From assembly GCA_030068145.1 (NCBI GenBank), contig JAPJBO010000335.1, positions 62,001-126,000 on the forward strand: DNA of 64,000 bases, in the 5' to 3' direction. Origin of the DNA: Diplonema papillatum. Its lineage: Eukaryota > Euglenozoa > Diplonemea > Diplonemida > Diplonemidae. Position 1 is the stretch's first letter; each line of letters begins with the position of its first letter. The position numbers and the translations under genes were made by a program. Shown in pieces: positions 57,544 to 64,000 of this stretch. Below the pieces are notes generated by a model that saw only the letters and a list, made by a program, of their open reading frames with translations, had not been told where the DNA came from and searched no databases.

Positions 57544-60009
57544 ATGCAGCAACCCCTCGATCCCGGCATGCCGCGGCATCTGAACGGCTGCCTGGAGTTG
57601 ACGATCCACGAGGCGAGGGGCCTGCCGAAGACGGACAACCTCGGGTTCACGGAGGGCGACCCGGTGTGCGAGGTGCGGGACGGGCAAAACCGCCTGCTGC
57701 TCCGCACGCAGGTGATCAGGAAGACCACGAAGCCGCAGTGGGAGGAAGGCGGCGCGGTGAGCGTCGTCGAGTGCAAGACGCTGTCGATTCTGGTCAAAGA
57801 CGTCGATCCGACCTCCGAGGACATCATGGCCAAGGTGATCCTCGACGCGGAGGGCGACACGCTGCGGCAGGTCGTCGACGGAATCCCCGTCAGCGGGTGG
57901 ATCCCGCTCAACAAGAAGAAGGCCGAAATCCGGATCACGATCAAGCCTTTGATGCACCGGCCGCCCGACATGCTGGCGGTCGCGAACAGCCGATTCCCGT
58001 GCAACCGCGGGTGCCGCGTGACGCTGTTCCAAAGCGCGCACATCGGATCGGAGCGGAACTACCTCCCGTGCCTCACGCACTACAACGGCTCGGAAGACAA
58101 GGGCTTTGGGAAGAAAAAGCACCACATCAACGGCACGCTGGACTTCGAGCGTTTCGACGACTCCGAAGGCCCGCGGCCGTACGAGCCGAGGAACTTGTGG
58201 GAAGAAACCTACGTAGCGCTGCTCCAGTCGAAGTACTTCATCTACATCGTTGGGTGGTCGGTGTTTACGGACCTCCCGTTGCTGCGGGAGAGGAACATCG
58301 TCGTTCCGGGGTACGAGCACATTGACGGGACGAAGTTGACGCTGGGGGATTTGTTGGTGTTGAAGTCGAAGGAAGGGACGCACATCTGCATCATGCTGTG
58401 GAGGGAGGCGACGTCGATCTCGAATGATTACGCGTCCGCCGACGGGGTTGCCGGCACGTACTCCGAAAGGACGAAGGCGTTCTTCCGCGCCCACGGGCCG
58501 GCGATCAACATCAAGACGTTCCTGCGGCAGTCGTCGACGATGCTCTCGCTCAACAAGCTGTGCTACACGCACCACCAGAAGTACGTCGTCTGCGACGCGC
58601 CGGCGCTAACGGACTCGAGACGGCCGCGGCGGGTCATCGGGTTCATCGGCGGCATCGACCTGACCAAAGGCCGATTCGACACGCCGAAGAAGTCACTGTG
58701 GGGCACCGCTAACGGCATCCACAAGGGGGATTGGTACCAGGCGTGCGTCCCGGGTGTCGACGAGAAGGACGGCGTCGAGAACTGCTGCCGCGAGCCCTGG
58801 TCGGACATCCACTCGAAGATCGAAGGTCCGGTCGTAAGGGACCTGATCGCGAACTTCGAAGAGCGCTGGCTGAAGCAAGGCAGCGCGAAGTGGAGGGATG
58901 CGCTGTTTAAAGTCGATGAATGCACCGACATCCTGCCCAGGAACGAGGACTACGTGTGCGACCCGGATTACCACGAGTCCTGGAACGTGCAGTTCTTCAG
59001 GTCCATCGACGAAAATTCGGCCATAAACGTCCTCGGCGTGGAAGGCGGGATCCACAACGCGTACGACGCCGCGATCCACAAATCGGAGCGGTTCTTGTAC
59101 TTCGAGAACCAGTACTTCATGGGCGCGAGCAAGAGCTGGAAGAGCACGAAGGGCAACACGCTGCTGAGCACGATCACGTCGCTCGTCGCCGGGGAGGAGG
59201 TTCAGGCGGTCAACCGGATCCCGGTGATGATCGTCAACAGGATCGCGCGCGCCATCCGCGCGAACAAACCGTTCGCCGCCTACGTGTGCCTCCCCATGTT
59301 CCCCGAAGGCCTGCCCGAGGCCGCGCCGATGCAGGAGATCATCTACTGGCAGTTCAACACCATGGAGATGATGTACTCACTCATCACGCAAGTTCTCCGG
59401 GAGGTCGGCTCGCAGGCAAAAGCGACGGACTACCTGAACTTCTTCTGTCTGGGGAACAGGGAACCCGAAGGACCCCTCGCGGGTACTGGCCGGACCGGCT
59501 CGAGGGTGGACACTATCAACAACACGAGGAGACACATGATATACGTCCACTCGAAGATGCTGATCGTGGATGACGACTACATCATCCTGGGATCCGCGAA
59601 CATCAACGACCGATCCATGGCCGGCGACAGGGACACGGAGTGTACCATCGGAGCCTACCAACCGTGCCACTCACGCGTGCAGGGCGTCCAGTACCCGAAC
59701 GGCACCGTGCAGGCCTTCCGCCTGTCGCTGTGGGGCGAGCACCTGAACGAAGGGTCCAATCCGGACCCTTCCTTGTACTACCCCGAGACCCCGGCCTGCG
59801 TGCAGTACGTCAACAAACGCGCGCTGCAGGCGTGGCACGAGCACGCCGGCGACAAGGTGCAGACGCAAATCTGCCACCTGATGAAGTACCCGATCGCCCT
59901 GAACTCGGACGGCACCATCCACCCCATGCAGACGTACTTCCCCGACGCTCCGGGCGCCAAAATCAGGGGCGTCGAATCCGCCGCGGTGCCAGACTTCATG
60001 ACCTCGTAA
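57544..60009 (+). CDS. Phospholipase D, C2 type
   Basis: 821 residues, near the ~810 of plant-type C2-PLDs. It hydrolyses phosphatidylcholine and related lipids to phosphatidic acid plus the head group, at membranes. The N-terminal C2 domain (~12-140: GCLELTIHEARGLPKTDNLG, VCEVRDGQNRLLLRT, TKPQWEE, VSGWIPL) gives calcium-dependent lipid binding. There are two HKD catalytic motifs: HHQKYVVCDAP (~342-352) and VHSKMLIVDDDYIILGSANI (~668-687). Other family blocks include FIGGIDLTKGRFD, IYFENQYF-type YFENQYFMGAS and NDRSMAGDRDTE. The start is the first ATG in frame (MQQPLDPGMPRHLNG). The stop is TAA at 60007-60009. A partial copy of its 3' end follows. Complete and apparently functional. Confidence 0.96.
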   Translation: MQQPLDPGMPRHLNGCLELTIHEARGLPKTDNLGFTEGDPVCEVRDGQNRLLLRTQVIRKTTKPQWEEGGAVSVVECKTLSILVKDVDPTSEDIMAKVILDAEGDTLRQVVDGIPVSGWIPLNKKKAEIRITIKPLMHRPPDMLAVANSRFPCNRGCRVTLFQSAHIGSERNYLPCLTHYNGSEDKGFGKKKHHINGTLDFERFDDSEGPRPYEPRNLWEETYVALLQSKYFIYIVGWSVFTDLPLLRERNIVVPGYEHIDGTKLTLGDLLVLKSKEGTHICIMLWREATSISNDYASADGVAGTYSERTKAFFRAHGPAINIKTFLRQSSTMLSLNKLCYTHHQKYVVCDAPALTDSRRPRRVIGFIGGIDLTKGRFDTPKKSLWGTANGIHKGDWYQACVPGVDEKDGVENCCREPWSDIHSKIEGPVVRDLIANFEERWLKQGSAKWRDALFKVDECTDILPRNEDYVCDPDYHESWNVQFFRSIDENSAINVLGVEGGIHNAYDAAIHKSERFLYFENQYFMGASKSWKSTKGNTLLSTITSLVAGEEVQAVNRIPVMIVNRIARAIRANKPFAAYVCLPMFPEGLPEAAPMQEIIYWQFNTMEMMYSLITQVLREVGSQAKATDYLNFFCLGNREPEGPLAGTGRTGSRVDTINNTRRHMIYVHSKMLIVDDDYIILGSANINDRSMAGDRDTECTIGAYQPCHSRVQGVQYPNGTVQAFRLSLWGEHLNEGSNPDPSLYYPETPACVQYVNKRALQAWHEHAGDKVQTQICHLMKYPIALNSDGTIHPMQTYFPDAPGAKIRGVESAAVPDFMTS

Positions 60010-60057
60010 ACAGGGGGAGAAGGGTGTTCCGCCTTCAGTCGGTTTGTCGACCACAAA

Positions 60058-60130
60058 AAAACTGTGGTTGTCACACCCGCTTTTCGGGTGTGGATTTACA
60101 CGCGTTTTTCTGGTTGTAGCACACCCTCTT
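60058..60130 (+). repeat. Hairpin repeat R4 between the PLD gene and its echo
   Basis: GTTGTCACACCCGCTTTTCG, GGTGTGGATTTACACGCG and TTGTAGCACACCC. It sits exactly at the junction of the duplicated PLD end. Confidence 0.8.
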
Positions 60131-60310
60131 TCTGCCACCTGATGAAGTTCCCGATCGCCCTGAACCCGAACGGCACCGTCCACCACATGCAGACGTACTT
60201 CCCCGACGCCCCGGGCGCCAAAATCAGGGGCGTCGAATCCGCCGCGGTGCCAGACTTCATGACCGTAAACAGGGGGAGGGGTGTTCCGCCTTCGGTCGGT
60301 TTGTCGACCC
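60131..60310 (+). pseudogene. Phospholipase D 3'-end echo
   Basis: Repeats 59870-60053: TCTGCCACCTGATGAAGTTC, CAGACGTACTTCCCCGACGC, GTCGAATCCGCCGCGGTGCC, then the 3' flank AAACAGGGGGAGG and GGTCGGTTTGTCGACC. About 93% identical by eye. The copied unit is the last ~45 codons plus ~45 bases of 3' flank. Confidence 0.9.
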
Positions 60311-60756
60311 TTCTTTCAAAAACACCGCTTTTTTTGCGACAACCAATTTCTGCTTCCATGGGACAGTCTTTGTTGTTACTGGTGAGCGCCAAGTGGAACT
60401 CGTAGTGGAAAGAAAAACCGTGCGGCTTCAGCGTGCAAGGCGTATAAAAGGGACGCGCCGCTGCACATGATATGCCACCGCTCGTTCGCGTTGTCGTGGT
60501 CCGTTCACTCGCGCCACTTGAAGTAGCTGCCGATTTGAGAGTGTCCCCCCACACGCCCCGGAGCTACCAGTAGCCCACGTGTTGTCGAGCCCGCGGTGTT
60601 TGCAAGGGCTTCGTGGCCATCGCGAAGGGCCAATCCGAGGACCTGGACACCGTCTCTTGCGACACTGTGTATACAAAAAGGCACCAGGGGCCGCAGTAGG
60701 AAAACAATCCTCGAGGTGGAATCGGGTGTCTAGCCCGTCTAACAACTAGCACCGTC

Positions 60757-60925
60757 ACAAACAGTCCCGGACATGGCTAGCCATAACACATAACGCAAGC
60801 GTGCACCAAATATGCAGCCCGCAACCATACAGCCCTTTCTTGCTCTACGAGAACCCGTTGAGAAACGGTCACACGGAGACCCTAAACCCCCCCGAATTTC
60901 AAGCGAACTATAGCTCTATAAAGCT
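60757..60925 (+). repeat. Dispersed repeat R3, long copy 1
   Basis: CAAACAGTCCCGGACATGGC, TAGCCATAACACATAACGCA, CACGGAGACCCTAAACCCCC and CAAGCGAACTATAGCTC. It matches 62120-62262 over its whole length. It contains the palindrome ATGGCTAGCCAT. Confidence 0.85.
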
Positions 60926-61117
60926 CACCCGAAGCTTTCCGTGGGCTTCAAGGCGCGAAACGGGAACGATTACGGTTCTTTTTGTCACGGCAGGTCCCGA
61001 TTACCCCAAATTCGGTCCGTTTGCGTCGGTGATTGGACGGCAGATGGTGAAGACGTATCGCCAGCGGCAGGGACACATCACTGCCACCAGGCGCCACTGC
61101 ACCATTCCAGCGTGTAT

Positions 61118-61445
61118 GCGTACGTCTCCAAAATACCTTAGAAATTGTGTCCATTTTCAATAGAATAGGGGCCGCTCGTGCTCCGGTGCCTGTTCTTTTT
61201 ATTTGCGACAAAGGCGTTGCCACGCGGATGTCCCTGACCTGTACCGTTCCTATACGAAGTTTCTGAGCTCGGATAGGCCACTAGATGACTCCCGCGAGGC
61301 TTCTATGTCCCTCAAAATTCGATTTTGTGGGGTTTTGTGACCCCCCAAGCAGGAGTTGCAGCACGTCGGAGAAAGTCTATACTGATGGCAACGCCTGTCG
61401 CAAATTGAAAATGGGCACATTTTCTAAGGTATTTTTGAGCGTACT
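61118..61445. mobile_element. Small element with ~44-bp inverted ends
   Basis: Left arm 61118-61162: GCGTACGTCTCCAAAATACC, TTAGAAATTGTGTCCATTTT, CAATA. Right arm 61402-61445 is its inverse: AAATTGAAAATGGGCACATT, TTCTAAGGTATTTTTGAGCG, TAC. The ~240-bp interior is non-coding. It resembles a MITE; target duplication is not clear. Confidence 0.65.
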
Positions 61446-61861
61446 CATATATGTTTTGCGCTCGCCGCTCGCTCCGAACGTACATCGTACAAAGCGTCCC
61501 GACAGATTTCGTTGGACTCACATGGAATATAAGAATTCCTCACAAGGATTCCGTCTGTGGTGTCATCTTCGATCCGTGCGAAGGGGTTCTATTGCAAAGT
61601 ACTCAGTATTACTGCTTTGTATGATACAGCACATCTTTTCATACGCCTCTCCCTCTTCTGCCCAAAACTAAGCTTATGTTTCCTCTCCCCCCGAGCCTTG
61701 CGTCGTTTTTCAGTTTTGTGCCGAACCCTGAGCGATAGTCGCATCCTCAGGGGGCGCAAAAATGTGAGGAACCTGTCTCCAGAGGGTGCCGCGCACACTC
61801 AAAATCCGGCTTACACGTGTCCCGGCGGCTTGAGGACGGGCGGGGGGGGGGGGGGGTACCC

Positions 61862-61995
61862 CAGTGAAGTCCATCCTCTCAGAAGTTGGAGTTAGAAAAG
61901 CGGGTGTCACCCCCGCTTTTCGGGTGTGGGTTTTACGCAGCACTCCACACTCGTCGTCTTTAACTCCAGCTTCTGATGCTGGACCTCACCCTCGC
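61862..61995 (+). repeat. Hairpin repeat R4, near-complete copy
   Basis: GTGAAGTCCATCCTCTCAGA, AGTTGGAGTTAGAAAAGCGG, CCCCCGCTTTTCGGGTGTGG, TTTAACTCCAGCTTCTGATG and CTGGACCTCACC: the two ends are inverted partners around the central stem. Confidence 0.85.
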
Positions 61996-62119
61996 AAGGT
62001 GGGCGTGGCGCCTTCGCTGCACCTTCCTCGTGAAACCTTCATTTTCAGCTGACTGAGAGACTCGGCGTTCTACCCAGACTGGCGAAAATTATGTGCGTCG
62101 AAGGGGGTACAAAAAAAAA

Positions 62120-62262
62120 CAAACAGTCCCGGACATGGCTAGCCATAACCCACAACGAAAAGCGTGCACTAAATATACAACCCGTAACCACATAGCCCTT
62201 TCATGAACGGTCACACGGAGACCCTAAAACCCCGGAATTTCAAGCGAACTTTAACTCTAAAA
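62120..62262 (+). repeat. Dispersed repeat R3, long copy 2
   Basis: CAAACAGTCCCGGACATGGC, GTGCACTAAATATACAACCC, CACACGGAGACCCTAAAACC and CAAGCGAACTTTAACTCTAA. Confidence 0.85.
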
Positions 62263-62381
62263 AAAGACGCACGGTGGAGCCTGCGTTTTGCCAAGTATTG
62301 TTCTACCCTTCCACCGCTCGCTTTGGCAATGTGTGTGTGTGTCTGTGTGGAATCTGGTATCCTTTCCCGAGCTTCTTTTTT

Positions 62382-62583
62382 TTTTTAGCACCTGCTTTGT
62401 AGGAAATGCTTGGGGAGACTGCCAGTTGCGATAGATCAAAGGAGGTAAATGTGCTCACGAAACACTGGGTTTAGTGGCGGGCGTAAGCGTCCAACAAAAA
62501 ACTTTAACTCTAAAAAGACCCACTTTGTAGTTGTACTGTTTTCTCCCCCTCTAGCCTCCTTCGAAATGAGCACGAGTATTTCT
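62382..62583 (+). repeat. Dispersed repeat R1, copy 8, with an R3-like insert
   Basis: CACCTGCTTTGTAGGAAATG, CTTGGGGAGACTGCC and GTGGCGGGCGTAAGCGTCC are standard R1, but ACTTTAACTCTAAAAA, the R3 terminus, is inserted before the GACCCACTTTGTAGTTGTA block. The usual CAAGGCAGCCCCT is missing at the right end. Confidence 0.85.
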
Positions 62584-63009
62584 GACACAACACGCTTGCG
62601 TGCCGCTCACTTTTTTGTAGCTGCCAAGTGTTTTCCTTGACGGCCTGTTTTCAAGAGGTAGTAGGGCGGAAAGAAAGAAGAGAATACGCGAAAACCGGCA
62701 AAATACAAGCTGCAATGGGAACCACCGCACCGGGAAGAAGAAAATGCCGAGAGACGGCATGAATTGACTGAGAAGGAGGGAGTGCAAACAACAAGGGATG
62801 GTCTCGCTTGGCGTGCCTTTGGCGCTCAAACCAGCTTGCTAGTAGGTGTTATGTGTGCGTATGTGTTGGCACCTCTTGTCAAATGCGTGTCTGTATTGAA
62901 TACCTTCCTCCTTCTTTAACACAAAGAAAGAAGATAGCAAAATAGTAAAAGAAAAAGAGGTGAAAAAGAGAGCACCCCCACCGCCCGGGTTTTACATCGA
63001 CTTCTGGGG

Positions 63010-63210
63010 CTTTTCTTTTTACATAAGCGCCAGCTCGGAAGGAAATGCTCGACGATACTGCCAGACCTGGTCAAAGTCCTGAGTGAGAAAACAACACACG
63101 GTGGTGTAAGCGAAGAACAGATCAGATTGTGTTTGTATTGTATTTGCCCCTCTACCTCTATATTTCCTCCCTTCCATTCGGAGTCATAGCAGCGACGTCG
63201 AGTATTTCTT
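63010..63210 (+). repeat. Dispersed repeat R2, copy 5 (internal deletion)
   Basis: CATAAGCGCCAGCTCGGAAG, AAATGCTCGACGATACTGCC, GGTCAAAGTCCTGAGTGAGA, GTGGTGTAAGCGAAGAACAG, then the distal block GTGTTTGTATTGTATTTGCC and GCGACGTCGAGTATTTC. It supplies the right end missing from copies 1-3. Confidence 0.85.
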
Positions 63211-63613
63211 CTGTGCCCCTTTCCAGACCAGAGAGATGTTTGTGCTAGCACGCGACGCGCACCGTTCTGCCTCAACTTTTAACAAAGACCCCTTTCTTTC
63301 AAACACGTGTCTGTCTCTCTCTTTCTTTCTTAAACGTACAAACAGAACACACATACACAAAAAAAACCCCCGGACACAGTGTCTCAAGCTAGCGTCACGC
63401 TGTGACACACGTCTGCAAATACGCTTAACATTGTAGGAATAATAGCCGACTGTAGCAAGAGAGGTATGACCGTCACCGACCTCGGCGCGTATAGAGGGGC
63501 ACGGAGGAAACTCAAAAGCGGGGTGACACTGGCCTTAGTGCCGCACACGGCCCATCCAGCTGTGGGCCCGGATGGCGTCACGGCAGGGTGGGTAGGGCAG
63601 GGCTTACGCTCCA

Positions 63614-63647
63614 GTGTGGAACGTGTGGATTTCCACACGTTCCACAC
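63614..63647. repeat. Perfect 16-bp inverted repeat with 2-nt loop
   Basis: GTGTGGAACGTGTGGA, two T, then TCCACACGTTCCACAC. Further CCACGTGTG and CACGTGTGGATCCACA elements follow up to ~63675. Transcribed, it would form a very stable hairpin; as DNA it could extrude or bind a dimeric factor. Confidence 0.9.
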
Positions 63648-63727
63648 CCACGTGTGCTTCCACGTGTGGATCCACAGGTACTGCCACAGGTTGGTCCACA
63701 TGCAAAACCCGTCGCCAAGTTCCATTT

Positions 63728-63900
63728 TTTTAGTACCAACAATCTTGCGGGTTGCCCTTCAATGTATTGTGCAGGCTAAAAAGACGTAGGCAGCGTGTTT
63801 TGATGGTTGATCAGAATTCCTTACCTGAATATACACAGGGTAAATACAAGTGGGAAAACGATCAACCGGCACGCACAAACAAAGCGAAGCGCCTGTCTTT
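63728..63900 (+). repeat. Dispersed repeat R5, copy 3
   Basis: TTTTTAGTACCAACAATCTT, GCGGGTTGCCCTTCAATGTA, GGCTAAAAAGACGTAGGCAG, GGTTGATCAGAATTCCTTAC and CGATCAACCGGCACGCACAA. Probably the most complete R5. Confidence 0.85.
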
Positions 63901-64000
63901 TTTGCCCGCCGAACAGAAGGGAAAAGGTTTTGTCCTAGTAAAAACCTTAACTCTAAAAATTCATTGTAAACACGAAAGAGAACGCTGGCAGCGTGTTTGG

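Larger units (their letters stand above)
60311..64000. other. Repeat-rich spacer without recognisable gene
   Basis: Holds R3 (two fuller copies), an inverted-repeat element at 61118-61445, R4, R1 copy 8, R2 copy 5, a perfect hairpin at 63614-63647 and R5 copy 3. A G-run of ~13 lies near 61842-61855. No frame has protein-family features. Confidence 0.6.

Overview
This is eukaryotic nuclear DNA, most likely from a unicellular protist. The host proteins are eukaryotic: lysosomal-type alpha-mannosidase, ribosomal protein eL35 (L35/uL29 family), a C2-type phospholipase D and a Ser/Thr kinase. Every host gene reads as one uninterrupted open frame of up to about 3.3 kb with no visible intron, and every host gene lies on the + strand. 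GC-rich genes sit in AT-richer, repeat-laden spacers. Intron-poor, one-directional genes with tandem copies would fit several lineages (dinoflagellate/perkinsid relatives, diplonemids, labyrinthulids). The sequence alone does not decide, and I found no convincing spliced leader.

Layout: 1-9.2 kb holds the end of alpha-mannosidase copy A and all of copy B. 9.2-14.9 kb is spacer with a nested inverted-repeat element at 11.24-13.28 kb. 14.9-16.8 kb encodes a PH/TH1-like protein with Ser-Pro-rich, polyGln and decapeptide-repeat parts. 18.5-26.1 kb holds two head-to-head copies of a LINE ('LINE-1' here; not the mammalian L1). 26.9-30.2 kb is mannosidase copy C, just downstream of a 167-bp (CA)n array. 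32.6-40.0 kb holds a truncated and a full-length copy of a second LINE ('LINE-2'). 40.35-43.56 kb is a protein kinase. 43.6-50 kb is repeat-rich spacer. 50.8-51.6 kb encodes a type I membrane protein with its own 5' and 3' ends tandemly repeated. 55.2-55.6 kb is another LINE-2 tail, 56.5 kb encodes eL35 behind a 71-bp satellite, 57.5-60.0 kb encodes phospholipase D, and the rest is repeats.

The most interesting content is the LINE pair. LINE-1 carries two tandem 2A-like motifs (DVHPNPGP) in front of its endonuclease and an RGG-rich C-terminus. LINE-2 carries an OTU-type cysteine protease domain in the matching place and has an RNase H. In both elements the upstream frame is separated from the polymerase frame by a single in-frame stop codon, and LINE-2 has no AUG before the middle of its endonuclease, so readthrough is the simplest reading. 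Both share an unusual C-terminal Cys/His module.

A second pattern is 'echoes': short partial copies of gene ends lie beside five host genes (mannosidase B, kinase, membrane protein, eL35, phospholipase D). A third is a set of small dispersed families, called R1-R7 and R10 here. R1 and R2 share inverted termini, and every R1 copy has the same orientation as the genes. All identities and copy comparisons were made by eye.
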